From contig JAKOON010000006.1 of assembly GCA_022577435.1 (NCBI GenBank), positions 18,319,501-18,383,500 of the forward strand: a stretch of 64,000 bases of DNA, read 5' to 3'. Shown here piece by piece: positions 25,478 to 37,469 of this stretch; position 1 is the stretch's first letter, and the number at the start of each line of letters is the position of its first letter. The position numbers and the translations under genes are program-made. The DNA is from Embiotoca jacksoni. Taxonomy: Eukaryota; Chordata; Actinopteri; Embiotocidae. A model generated the notes under the pieces. It ran no database searches. It worked only from the letters and a program-made list of their open reading frames with translations, and had not been told where the DNA came from.

Positions 25478-28400
25478 TTGTAAAATTCCATCTTTGGTTA
25501 TAATCCTTCTGACACCAAATCCCATTTTTCAGTTGTGACTTTTCTTTATATTATTGTTACTGGCCAAGTTCTCTAGTTCTTTACAGGATATTAGTGAGTG
25601 GATCATTCTATGGTTTGTTTGTTTGGCTGCACGAGTGTTTCCATTCTTCTGATACATTTTTGACAGCGTATGCGCTCAGGGTGTGTTTGGTGCATTGTGT
25701 GGTAAATACTTTAGTTTTTTTGTCTTTCAGAACTGGTGCTCTGGAAACTGTATTATTGATACACCCTGACAAATAAAACCAAAATTAGACCAAATGAAAA
25801 CAACAATGACCACATTGGTATGGTTTCTAACAAGGACTGGAATTTTGAGGATGAAAACTAAAGAGTAGAATCAGTGTCAGGATTACCCATCCAGTTTGGA
25901 TGGGTATCTAAATTTGGACGAAAGAGTGAAGGAATGCTTTACGTCATTAAGTGTTTCTCAAATCTAAAAATGCAAAAGTGTGTGCGGCCTAATAGTTTTT
26001 ATGGGGCCAATTTGACTTTGAGAGTGGGAACACTTGGGCCACATTTTGGGGACCATTAACAAATCGGATAGAATACAACTATGAATATTTTATGTATTTT
26101 AGGGTGTTGCTTCTTAATGCAACATATTGAAGGAGAGAATGAAAAATCTGTAAAAACTAAGTTAGGGTTATAGGCTTTCAAAATTCAAAGTACAGTAATA
26201 CATACATAAATGTATATAAGTATGCAAGGATGCTTGTCTCTGTGCCAGATATTTGAGTGTCAAGGATGAGGAGGATGCATTTTACCCTTTAAGAGAAGCA
26301 TAAGCTAATAACATCCCTATACCTCAACCCTCTCCTTTGTTTATGATCTTCTTTATGTGCACAAGCTGCACGTCCTCCAGATGAACAGTATACACCAAAT
26401 TGTGACCCAAGCTTGAAGGGGGGAAAAAAAGAGCCAGGCAACATTTGATTTAAGTTGTGATGTGAAAATCTCACTGGCGGATTTATTTTTTTTTTCCTTT
26501 TAACCAGCGAGCTCAAAGCAGAACTAGCAGCACATGCCTTAAAGCTCGGCCTTGACGCTCCATGAGGAGCTAAACACTTTGATTTCACTCAGCCGGAGAA
26601 CATGCACATCTGCTAATGTTCCTTTCAAACTCAAACCTGAAACCACAGCGCAGTCTTTAAAATGGCATGTGAACAAGCCCAGGGCAGCGCTGAGAGTCCC
26701 TCCAGTAGCATCATTTAGGACTGCTGTTAGAAGGCATGAGGGACAAGTAGTGCACATAGTGAGGAGTGGATGCCTGTTGCCTTCCAGCCTGTGGCAATAC
26801 ATTAAATATGTAAAGTCATTTGGCCAAACATCACTCTGGCGTGCCAATACTGGAGCAGGGAGAGAGAAGGGTATAATAACTCTTTCTCGCCACAGCAGTA
26901 AAGCGGCCGCACCCTGGGCTGCAGGATGATTTGGACCTTACTGTGACCGCCCATACATTACTAAAGTGGAGTGCAAAATGAAAGCCAGTATGTACAGAAG
27001 ACCTACAGTAGCCTTTTTTCACCCCAGAGTCACAGAAATTCTCTGACTGGCTTGAAAAAGCCAAACACAAGACCACTACTTTACTTTCTGGACTTTAAAT
27101 TTGAGTACAAAATAAAATGGTTCGTCTTAATGAATAATGCATGTGTAAGTGTTTCTCTTTCTTATTATTCTCTCTGCACGAATGATTGCAAAGGCATTCC
27201 TTGGATAATTAGCATTCTCATCACCAGAAAAACAAAAACAATGGCAGCTATTTTGTTTGTTGGAAAAATAAAAAGCAGTGCAGAATGTCCTCAATACCGT
27301 GAAGTATATTCTGAACTTTAAGTTTTTCTGAATCCCTCCCCCATCGGCCTTTACTATTCCTCCCATTCCCACCTCTATTCTGTGAAATATATTGCTCTTA
27401 GCACTTGAATATGTAGCCGTCCTGACTCTGTCGGGTGAAAAATGGCTTTGATCTAGGATTTCAGCTAAAGCAAATTACCCCTGTGGTGGTATAGATCACT
27501 TTTAAGGAGGTAGGGCTAGCCACCCAAAGTGAGAGATGGAGAGAGAGAGGAGCTGTGGGGGAACCACTGTATTTTGATAATTGTGAAAGAGTTGGGAGGG
27601 ATGAGTCAAAGAGAATACAAGGGTGTCCTAATGAGAACAATTTGATCTTGCAGAGTTTTGAACAAACAACAGCGTCAGTTGGGTTTTGTAAACCTATACT
27701 GCAAACATGGTTCTGCCATGAGGAAATCCACTCTCATAGCACCTAAGAGGAGAGTAAGCTCATGTGGTCAGACAGCTTTCAACCAGGATTATTTTTTTTT
27801 TTTTTTTTTTTTAATGAAACAAAGATAGTATGAAGTTCTTTTGTTTCAAGCAAATGACCTAAATCTTGTTCCTAATATTTGTTTTTGTTATTATCCGCCT
27901 TAAGGGAGAAGGATTTCAAAAATATAGTGTCAGATACAACAAGCAGAGAGGCTTGTGCATAAAGGAAAAGAAAAGAAAACACTGTAAAAGAATAGAAAAA
28001 TAAATTTATAGGACAAGGACATTTCAGCACGAGAGCCGGAGTGAGAACAAAGGAGCAAGGAAATGATAGCCACTGCTGCCCCGGAGCATATGTGTGTTAT
28101 GTTGCGCTAACAACATTCGCACAATTATCTAATGACAAAACCAGCTAAAGGCACTCTGTCCCTCGTCTCACCCGCCGTATCACACAGTCACACTGGTGTT
28201 GACTCAGTCTTGACACATACACACACCACTCAAGTCCATCCATCAGGCTGTAGTGATGACAATGAGTGAGGCAGCTACAGCGAGCTGGGCGATAGGTGCA
28301 TATGACAGGTGGTCCCGTCAACAGAACGACATCCAACTGCCTCTTTATCATTTCCACCGACCTCCCTTATCCTCTTCATCATTCTCCACTTTCTTTTTTG

Positions 28401-28498
28401 CGCCTCCACAGAGGATCTCAGTACCACATGAAAATCTGGTATCTCAAATGTGCATTTCATTGACTGGAGAAGCAGCTTGAAGCTAACCTTTGCTCCTG
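25478..28498. other. No gene seen; T21 run at 27792-27812
   Basis: Unique-looking sequence. The ORF at 26552-26929 (125 codons) overlaps minus-strand ORFs and shows no domain. The 26560-26900 stretch is more GC-rich than its surroundings and may be conserved non-coding DNA. A T21 homopolymer lies at 27792-27812. Confidence 0.45.
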
Positions 28499-29570
28499 AG
28501 TTGCTAAGATAAAAATTGATTGAGGGGAAGGCGAGATGATGAGATTAAAAACAGAAATGCGTTAATGAGATGAGAAACGAGTCAGAAAAGAAATTCAGAA
28601 ATTAGACAAGAGAAGAGATCAGCGTGACAAAATAAGATGAGGCGACAGTCATGTGGTGAAAGAAATAAGAGGAAAATAGATGAAAGAGATGAGATAAAGA
28701 CATCAAATGTGATGGCAAAGGATGATTATGATTTCAAAAGTGAGATGAGATCGACAAATGAGATCAATTATTTAGATAAAGAATAAAAGAAGATATGAAA
28801 AACGGAGCAAACAGTTAAAGAAATTAGGGGAAATGAGATTTTTTTTAAATTGGACGAGATATATAAATTGGATTTGAGAAATGTGATGAGAAAAAATGTA
28901 GATGCAAGAAATGAGATACAAGTGTGTATGGAATAAAGATTTAATGAGATGAAAGAAAATAGGTTAATCAATGAGATCAGTTTAAAACATTTTTTTATTT
29001 GAATTCAAATGAAATGAGAGCGAGGAGAGAGAAGTTTGATAAAGCAAATGAGATGACAAAGGAAACGAAGAAATGAGATTTGAGATATAAGAACAAAATG
29101 AGAAAAAACAAATGGGATTAAAAAAAAAAAAGACAGGAGATGAAAATGGAGAGGAAAGACACCAGATTAAAAACAATGAGTTGAAGAAGATGATATAGTG
29201 GAATGAGATACAGGAAATGAGCTCATATAGAGAAGAGAAGTTAAAGGAATGAATGAAAACTGACATACAAAACTAAATAAAGAGAAATGAGAGATAATAG
29301 ATACGAAATAGATGAATTGAAGTGAGATACTGAAATTCAATTGAACAATTGAGTTGAAAAAACGAAATTAGATAAATTAGAAAAACAAAATGAGTTGAGA
29401 CGGACAAATGAGATTATTGAACACATATATAGCAAGATAAAGGAAGAACAAAATTATAGTCGAAGAAAAGAAAGAAGAAAAAAGAAAAGAAATTGTGTGG
29501 AAAAAGGTGTGATGGGGTACAGAAAGGAGATGAAGGAAATACAACGCAACAAAAGACACAAAAAAAAAAA
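28499..29570 (+). repeat. Degenerate TGAGAT purine-rich repeat domain
   Basis: A strongly purine-rich plus strand of about 1.07 kb in which TGAGAT occurs at least 16 times, mostly as AAATGAGAT, at irregular spacing with A/G-rich filler. It looks like an old, decayed tandem array or minisatellite. The minus-strand reading frames (Phe/Ser/Leu-rich) are low-complexity artefacts. Confidence 0.75.
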
Positions 29571-31647
29571 CAGACATTTCATGTCACTTTCAGTTTTGAC
29601 TTTTTTGATACTTGATGCCCCGGACACGTTTTGGTTGGTAACAAAAGAGTAATGACGTACAGTAAAAAGTGTTTCTGGCACACGCCGGTGTTCACCATCC
29701 GATTGTCAGCGAAATCGTCCGTCTTAAATTAAAGCAACTCGTCCATCTAACTGAATAAAATATCGCCTCCTGGGTTTACGGGCACACCCTGTTACAGCTA
29801 AAACATGACTGCTGTATCTACTGTATGCAAACAAGCTGATAAAGCCGACAGAAAAACAAAGTTCGGCGCCCAAGCCTGGTTAGTAATTGATGAAAACTTG
29901 GCTGTGATAAAAGGAATTTTTGATGGCCTCGCTGTGAGCGAGATGCGAGAGATCAATGCTCAGCCAAACAAAATGACGCCACAGTATTTGAGAACAGCTA
30001 CAGTATGTGACAGACAGAGCTACAACAGCAGACTCGGGGCGGCTGCTAAGATACTCTGGCCAGCCTGATAAGATGTGACACATGGGCCCGCACATGTCCA
30101 ATGCATATAAAAATCCTCCCGTGCATCTCCGCCTCCCTGAAGGCTTCTCCCGGTTCAAGGCACCCTGCAGGTATTATCACTTCAACATCCACGTTGTAGC
30201 GCGCAGAGGTGGACTGTCTGACATCATTCCCTGTTTCAAACCGCGCTCGCTGTTCAAGGCCGTATCTCTAACTGAACCCCCATCTCCACGTTCACTCTGC
30301 CCAAGGACATCTGTCACGGATGCAAAGAACATGTAAATGGTTGAATTTTAAAGAGAGACTAAATCTCATCGCATAAGCAAAAAAATATTTAGAAGCAAGA
30401 GATTAGAGCCCTGAGGGTGATAGTCACATCAAAGACATCACTCTCACATCTCTCCCGCACTCTTTCCCTTTTTCACTCGCTCTTGTTCTCGCTGGCTCTC
30501 GGTGACTCTCTCTGCCTTCCCTCTACGAATGCGTGGGTGCAGCTGGTTCCTATGGCAATGCCATTCTTTCGAAGCTCGACCCCTATGTCCCTTCTTTCAG
30601 AGTACAGCTACTTCATTAATGATGGGCACATACAGACCCAGACTGGCAATATTGCCTTGATATTTGTTGGATCTGTACATTATGTAATTTGTATTTTTTT
30701 TGTGGGGGCCAGTATGCAACGCATAACAAGATCCCTTTTTAAAGCGGATCATTTCAGGTCAGGAGTATAGACTGTGAGGCAGGGAAACAGCACTTCCAGA
30801 ATCTACTTTCTAATTTTGCACCTCAGTGCTACGATAGAGCTGATAAGAAAAAGACTCTTCAATGATAATTAAATCAGGTGATCATCATCAGCACATCAGG
30901 GCCACTGATAATTAGCAGTGATGTGACACTGTGTTTATCCCTCTGGGGAGTTTCTCTTTTCAGTTGGCCTCCGGCTGCAGAGCAGGAGCCTCATTTAGAA
31001 GTAGGACTCAGTCAGTGTCTTGCTCAAGGAAGTTTCGTCAGGCTGGATGCTTATATGGTCAACTCCTGTTGTCTCCCTAGCAACCAGGTGACAGGGAACA
31101 CGAACACTATAATCAGCCACGGCAGTCAGCAGATGGCCTGGGATGACCTATTTGGGAGATATCGACTGATGAAAACAAGTCACGGGGGACTGAGGACTGA
31201 TTGAGTATGATCTTAACATTTTCAGAAAAATTGTCTGACCTTTCCAAAGTGATAGAAGACGATGTGGAAAAGATGTGCATTAACACAGTCACGGATTTGT
31301 TTCGGTTGCATTTCTTCAGAGTCCGACACAGTGATGGAATGCAAGTGCATTTATATCAGGAGTTAATTACAGGTTTAAGGTACTATTACTCACCAGAGTA
31401 CTTCTATATGCTACTTTACATCTGTAGTTCAACACATTTCAGAGGCATATGTTCTACTTTTAACCCACTATATTGTGTGGGTGATATGACAGAAACCTCT
31501 AATCACAAAAAGTAATTGTGTATCAAAGTATTGATACGTCAGGGTATAGTACATTTTCTGTAATTTCAGTTCAGAAGTTTAAAGGGACGAAATAGCAATG
31601 GCTGCTTTTGATGATGATGAAATACCTCACAGATAAAAGTACAACCA
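29571..31647. other. No gene seen; GC-richer block 29800-30330
   Basis: Positions 29800-30330 are less AT-rich than their surroundings and open on both strands (87-92 codons), but no protein family is recognisable; conserved non-coding sequence is a fair alternative. Positions 30970-31100 (CAGTGTCTTGCTCAAGGAAG .. CTCCTGTTGTCTCCCTAGC) resemble a fragment of a common fish repeat. Confidence 0.45.
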
Positions 31648-32122
31648 AGCGACAACCAACCATGACGTCACCCATTGGTTTATGAACTCCTGTTCTGGAG
31701 CCTCAAGTTAAAATTTTATCCGTCACCATCTTGTTATTTTGGGGCCAGAAGTGACCATATTAGGGTGAGATGGTGGGGAATGAGCGGTAGATCTGACTCC
31801 ATCTGAATAGGAACCTGATGACACTACATCCCGCCCACCTATAGCGGAAACCTGAAGGCACCACAGGCCTGTCAATCAAACAGACACGCCCCAAACATAT
31901 CTATTATTGATTTGATCTTTTTACGATGGACCGCCAGAAAACTAATAAGGAGGAGTGACTTGATTTGTGGAGTGATCAAATTTATTGACTTCATATTTCA
32001 TGAGATAAGTTGAATGGAAGTCAATGGAACCAGAGCCCTAATCGAGCCAACCCCTAGTGGCCCTAGGTGGAATTGCAGTTTTTCAGACGAACGCTACATC
32101 CACTTTTATTTACAGTCTATGG
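31648..32122 (+). mobile_element. Family A dispersed repeat, copy 4 (near full length)
   Basis: From AAGCGACAACCAACCATGACG to TTTACAGTCTATGG, with all shared blocks in order. It keeps an intact TGACGTCA (31664-31671) next to CCCATTGG, and TGATTGACAG on the minus strand (31869-31878). No ORF. Confidence 0.8.
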
Positions 32123-33381
32123 ATACAACTCAACTATGTAAAAATTAAAAGACAAATAAATGTGCCCATACTGCTCTTACATACCCAGATATAATAAACA
32201 GATGCTTTCTACCGCTGCTTTGACTTTGGTAAAGAACCTTCTTTCACCGCTGTCACCAGAGAACATAATTACTTGATTTTATGATGACATGGATGAAAAA
32301 TAAAGACCTGTACAACTAATGATCTGCAACTTGTTTTTTTGGGTGATTGACAACTGATGGACCAAAGAAGCTAATTTGAGTAGACTCTGAATGCCTGTAT
32401 ATCTGTGTTGTGCACATACAGTAAAGCTACCTCAGCAATGTAGCACAGCTGAATACATTTAGAGTTTAGGCTTATTTGGAGTCCCTTGAAGAAAATCTGA
32501 ACGCTTCAGTAGCTTATTGGACCCTGTTAACATCATTATTCACCACGGTGCCCCTGGTTCAACAATACACTCACATATTATTGTGTGTTTCCCGGTTTTT
32601 CCAGCATTAAGTCTTGGACCGAATAGAAAACATGTCCGAACAAATAGCAGCTGCTTCTGGGGGGACTTGAATTTGTTATTACATAATAGGTTGTTATATG
32701 AATACAAAGCTCATGACTTTGTTCTGATACATATATGGTGAAAAAAGAGAATGCATTTTCTTCTGAGCTGGCATTGTCAGGCAGTGTAGCAGTAGTTCAC
32801 AGTTTACTTGTTGAGGTTAAACAGACGCTTGTTTGAGACATTATTTCAAACAAGCAACAGAGGAAATGATTGACAGTTCTCTCCCTCACTCTGGGAATCT
32901 ACAGAGCCACGAAGAGTTAAAGTAGGTTTGTCGTTAACTTTACACAATATATTGTAAAAATATTTTATTGAATGCTGTTGAAATTTGGCTGCTTTCAGGT
33001 TCAAATTCTTTCATTCTGCTCAGAGAATCATTTTGAAGAGAATGAAGGAAACATTTCACAAGTCAAACCAAATCCTGCACAAATAAGATACCATCTGACT
33101 CATAACCATGTTGGGGAGACAACAAAGCAAGAAAAGTCCCGGGTGCTCTTGTGAACTCTAAAGCAAATACGTGATCGTTTTTTTGTTCACTCAAGCTTCA
33201 ACATGAACTCTACTGATTCTGAACTGGACAAATAAGTCACTCTCTGGTGTGTCGCTGTCACTCTGCTTCTGATTTGGAAGGATTGTCACAGCCTTCAAAA
33301 GTTCTCCGAGCTTTTTAACTAAATCGACAAATTTAAATAGCTAATGGGAATTTCAAACATTTCCCATAATTGATACATTTA
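32123..33381. other. No gene seen
   Basis: AT-rich unique sequence with short ORFs only. Confidence 0.45.
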
Positions 33382-33788
33382 CGAGAGCTGATCAAAAAGT
33401 TCTGAGACTCCTCGTGTACAGTAAGTGTCATTGTGACGTGCATTGAACAAGGGGAAGCTACAATCTTTGTGAGTAAGTATTCTAAGTTTCATTACTTCAT
33501 CATCAGCACCTGAGTTGTACACATTTTTGGTTTTAGAACATCTGCAATTTTCCATGAACATGAGCAGAAGGCACACGTCAAATATTGTGTCAAACTCGCA
33601 AATTGCGGTGAGCCCGAATGAGCGCTCACATAAACGTGTGTAACTCAGGTGCTGATGTTGACCAATCGACATGACTTGGAATACTTACTCTTGAAGGCCA
33701 TAGCTTCCCCCTGCTGTGTGCACGTCACAGTGCTATCTACTGTTCACGTGCAACAGGAGCAGTCTCAGAACTTTGTAATCGACCCTTG
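33382..33788. mobile_element. Mariner-derived foldback element (407 bp)
   Basis: Flanked by TA on both sides (33380-33381, 33789-33790). The left end CGAGAGCTGATCAAAAAGTTC and the reverse complement of the right end CAAGGGTCGATTACAAAGTTC open two inverted arms of about 140-150 bp (33382-33524 and 33636-33788). Both arms carry AGTTCTGAGACT, TGTGACGTGCA, GGGGAAGCTA, GAGTAAGTATTC and CATCAGCACCTGAGTT. The 110-bp interior retains, on the plus strand, EHEQKAHVKYCVKLANCGEPE-like coding (33569-33621) that resembles a mariner transposase N-terminus (EQRANIKFC.KLGK type). The element is therefore an internally deleted mariner copy, not a gene. Confidence 0.75.
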
Positions 33789-35533
33789 TATCCAACTTGG
33801 CTCAGTTGATCGTTGTGGATGTTTTCCTGACTTGAATTCTGTTGCCTTGTCAGGTTATTGCATCGCCCTTCTCGGTCATTGAGGTCCAAGACATGAATTA
33901 AAGGTCAGCAAGTCTGTGTAATAATAAGCATAAATGGCTGTATATCACATGCATATACTGGAGGGCTCCAGTTTTCAAATCACTATAAATACAGTCTGTC
34001 AGCTCCATATGTGATGAAAGTACTTTTGCACAGACTCATCAAAAAAAAACTCTCAATCAACAGCAGACCCCAGTTTCCGTTTCATTTTATCATCCTCTGA
34101 ACACAAAATGATCATGTCACTCAAATCAAAGAGCCCAGTGTTTTGCACCACTGGGCCAAAATATAAGGAGCCCTGGTTGGCTTCTGATTGGCAACTAGTC
34201 CGTAGATACACAGCTGCTGGCGGCACACATCAAAGGGCTGTGAGGATGGAGGAAGAGGAGCCAAATATTCTGACAGTCACTCAATTCTAATTGTAGAAAA
34301 TGTGGAGAGAGAGAGACAGTAGTCAACTGTTCAGCCATCATAGAGAGCTCCATTCACAGACGCAACGAACGCATGAGCACACACCGAGAGCCGCATATGC
34401 ACATGGTGAAACACAGTCATATGCAAGTAAACACCACCGCACATGCATCCCAAAGGATCTCATTACTGTGACTGGCTTCAGGACCTTTTGCTGATCAGGA
34501 CACTCCTTTATGATGCATTTGCATCTTAAGTATATAAAATGCCTTCGATGCATGTGTGTCCAGCACGGGCAGGCGAGCATGTATGTGTTCGTGAGAAGTT
34601 TTGTTAAGAGTTGTAGAGCAACAGAGGCCGATAGAGAGAGAGGAGAGGAGAACAGAGGAGAGGAAGGAGGAGTGAGGCCATGCATGGTCAGAGAGGGCAG
34701 ACGTGAGCTAAATAGCTGAGTTGGCAACTGTAGACCAGAGAGGGAAGAGAAGGGTGGGTGAGTCACACTGCTGTGTGATGAGGTACACTGTAAGGACAGT
34801 AGACTTTTTTTCTGTTTCCTCCTGTGGGGATATGTTCTCTGTAGCTGGAAGGAGGGAGCTGCATGTCTGCATAGTGGTGCATTTTCGTCTCTGCTGTTTT
34901 GCGCTGTAGAAAAAACATAAAATGTAACGTGGTATATGAAAGAATATATACAGGCAATCTCAACTCCCTCACAAAGGGCTTTCCACAAGATATAGCGGCA
35001 GGGATTTACTTCCATTCAGCCGTAAGAGCATTAGCGGGATCGGCCACTAATGTGGAGCAGTAAGGCCTGGCTCGCAGTTGGCGTGGGATAGGTTCACATC
35101 TTTTTATCTTAAACATCTTGCACATGTCTGTATGAGTGTTCTTCCTGTTCATACAGTCCGAACAGAGATCCCTCCTAATGCAATTTTAATGTAACAGATG
35201 GAGGACAGAACCCAGAGAGTCCTGTAACAGCGGTCGGACTGAGCTGAATCAAGTGTGCAGGACAGTGTCTAGTCACTCAGGAAACATCCTGTCATAGGAA
35301 ACATTTCCTGCCTTTATTGCAGGATAATTATTAAAACTGGGAATTTAGAGGTTAAAAAGTCTGAAGGAGGAAACGCCCACTTGATTTGTTTAACACAGAC
35401 TGTTAAAGCCTCATGGCGGTTTATATCAGGCATCATTATGGGCAGAGAGAATGGCTGCAGTGAAACAACAGTTTCAATGTTCATACAGGCATGTCACTAT
35501 TGTTTTAAGATACACTTCAAAAACCATGAACCT
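33789..35533. other. No supported gene
   Basis: Contains the longest non-repeat ORF in the window after the transposase: 225 codons on the minus strand, 34338-35015. Its middle is low-complexity Ser/Leu/Pro from a purine-rich tract (34631-34700) and it has no recognisable domain. A chance ORF is more likely than a gene. Confidence 0.5.
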
Positions 35534-36400
35534 AAGGCCGTATTCACAATTAGCTCCTAAATTAGGCTACAAATTTCAAGCAAGGAGTCCCAGTTTAGGA
35601 GTGATTTAGGAAACTTCTCAGAGCAACTTTGAGCGAGGAAGGAACAGAAACTTTCCTCTAGTGAGGAGTTAGGGCTGACCCTGTTCCTCGGTATGACACA
35701 TCTTTCAGAAAAGTTTGATTGGTTGATCAAAGAAAAATAAAATAATTGAGCTTTTGTGATAAGGGGCACAGAATGGACAGTGACATCCAGAGGAATGAAA
35801 GGAGGTCTGAAAGCCCTGTAATTTGTTGCGTGATCACAGCCTGTCTCCACCAGACGACTGTTCATGGCTTCAGTTTCCCTGCAGTCCAATCAGTGAGTAG
35901 TAGGCCTGATTAAATGACAGTGACCTGGTGGCAGAGTTTTGGTGCATATGGTGGTCGATGCCGATTGGTTAAAGGCTGCTCCAGTAAGTTTCAAAATTAA
36001 CCTGAGGTCTACGCACATTGTGCATCAACTGCAGTTCTCTATGGAGCGTAGGCTGATAAATATATTCATGTGGTAAATTTGAGTCTGGTAACATAAGACT
36101 AGTGTTGACACTCTGCTGCGTTGGGTGGAAGATGTGTGTGCTCCTCCTTTGAGATTGACAACAAACATCATCCCTGCACCATCTAATCTGTAGCGTTCCA
36201 TCAACTCATTCAGTCATTCAGTGTTTAAAGAATATTTCTGCTACCTCTTTGTCTTAATGCCAATTTCTCTTAAAAGTCCTCCTCTCAACTCCGAGACGTT
36301 TTTCACCTAAAGGCTGACATGTTTTGTGAATAACTTGTCATTACCGGGATCTGTTCTCAAGTTTAGAGGTAAATTCTTAGAAAACATCGTAATTCCAACA
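35534..36400. mobile_element. Probable Harbinger-like non-autonomous element
   Basis: The left end GGCCGTATTCACAATTAGCTCC, preceded by CTAA, matches a common fish element end (GGCCGTATTCACAAA..CCTAAG). Towards the right, TTTTGTGAATAAC (about 36330) and the reverse complement of CTTAGAAAACATCGTAATTC (36377-36396) resemble the inverted terminus, but the exact right border is unclear. There is no transposase. Confidence 0.45.
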
Positions 36401-36404
36401 ATTT

Positions 36405-36620
36405 TGGCCTGCGGTGCAGTCAGGTTAGGGCTATCGGTGGGCGGGACGTCCTATCGACAGGTTTGCAATCAGATCGAGTCACATCAACCACTCGCTTCCC
36501 CCTAGTTCGTCCAAATATGGTCACCACCGGCTCCAAGTCGCTCCGAACTCGATCCAAACTCAAGCTTTGTAACGGCCGTTCACAAACCGATGGGTGACGT
36601 CACTGTTGGTTGCCACTTGG
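36405..36620 (-). mobile_element. Family A dispersed repeat, copy 5 (fragment)
   Basis: Inverted copy that begins GGCCTGCGGTGCAGTCAGG and ends GTGACGTCACTGTTGGTTGCC. It lacks the half carrying TGATTGACAG but keeps an intact TGACGTCA (36595-36602) and CpG-bearing blocks (GGCGGGACGTCCTATCG, AACGGCCGTTCAC). Confidence 0.7.
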
Positions 36621-36679
36621 TTGTTTGTTGATGAATATTGGTTAAGTGTCTAAACCGTGGTGTCTACTTACTTCTGGTT

Positions 36680-36935
36680 GCATAATGTCAGCGCCACCAG
36701 TGTGAGTGCAGGGCTCCGAGAGCAGCAGCTTCGTGTTCGGCCGCTGTGTTCGTGCGGTGCGGAGACACTGTGGTGCACTCAACTTTTGTGTGACATGCAT
36801 ACAGACGCAGCAGACAACAGATGCAAACTCCCGTGTGTGATATTTTGAGTTTACACGTCTCAATGTGTCCTTGACTCGGCTCGCTCCGAGTGACGCACAA
36901 AGGAAACTGTGCGCTCTTTAAAGCCCCCAACACAC
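36680..36935. promoter_or_regulatory. CpG-rich patch beside the CT tract
   Basis: About 17 CpGs in some 250 bp, well above the surrounding sequence (for example TTCGTGTTCGGCCGCTG and CTCGGCTCGCTCCGAG). The patch ends directly at a 0.5-kb pyrimidine tract. A promoter or unmethylated element is possible, but no exon or strong core motif was identified. Confidence 0.35.
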
Positions 36936-37290
36936 GTCTCTTTCTCTCTCTCTTACTCTGTCTCTCTCTCTGTGTCTCTGTTTGCGTCTCTCTCTCTTTG
37001 TGTCTCTCGCTCTCCATGTGTCTCTGTCTGTGTGTCTCTCTCTGTCGCTCTCTCTCTGTGTCTCTGTCGCTCTCTCTCTGTCTCTGTCTGTGTCTCTGTC
37101 GCTCTCTCTCTGTCTCTTTCTCTGTCTCTGTCTGTCGCTCTCCGTCTCTCTTACTCGGTCTCTCTCTCCGTCTCTCTCTCTCTCTCCCCCTCTCTCCCTC
37201 TCTCTCTCCCTCTCTCTCTCTCTCTGTCTCTCTCTCTCTCTCTCTCTGTCTCTGTCTCTCTCCCTCTCTCTCCCCCTCTCTCCCTCTCTC

Positions 37291-37332
<42 letters not shown>

Positions 37333-37384
37333 TCTCTCTCTGTCTCTGTCTCTCTCTCTCTCTCTCCCCCCCCTCTCTCCCTCC

Positions 37385-37427
<43 letters not shown>

Positions 37428-37469
37428 CCTCTCTCCCTCCCTCCCTGTCTCCCTCTCTGTCTCTCTCTC
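36936..37469 (+). repeat. 534-bp CT-rich (polypyrimidine) tract
   Basis: Almost pure C and T on the plus strand, with scattered single G in TGT units. It is built from TCTC, CTGTCTCTGTC and CCCTCTCTCC motifs. The long Arg-Glu and Ser-Leu ORFs across it (up to 320 codons) are artefacts. Mirror symmetry makes it a candidate for triplex (H-DNA) formation. Confidence 0.97.

Noticed and set aside
25720..25780. Acceptor-like TTTTTTTGTCTTTCAG followed by an open frame and AATAAA (candidate terminal exon)
   Set aside because: Only about 15 codons follow before the stop, no product is recognised, and such signals are frequent by chance in AT-rich DNA.
28768..29681. Phe/Ser/Leu-rich minus-strand ORFs resembling membrane proteins
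   Set aside because: Produced by the purine-rich TGAGAT domain read in antisense. No conserved motif.
34338..35015. 225-codon minus-strand ORF
   Set aside because: No recognisable domain, the middle is low-complexity from a purine-rich patch, and plus-strand ORFs overlap it. One ORF this long is within chance expectation for 64 kb on six frames.
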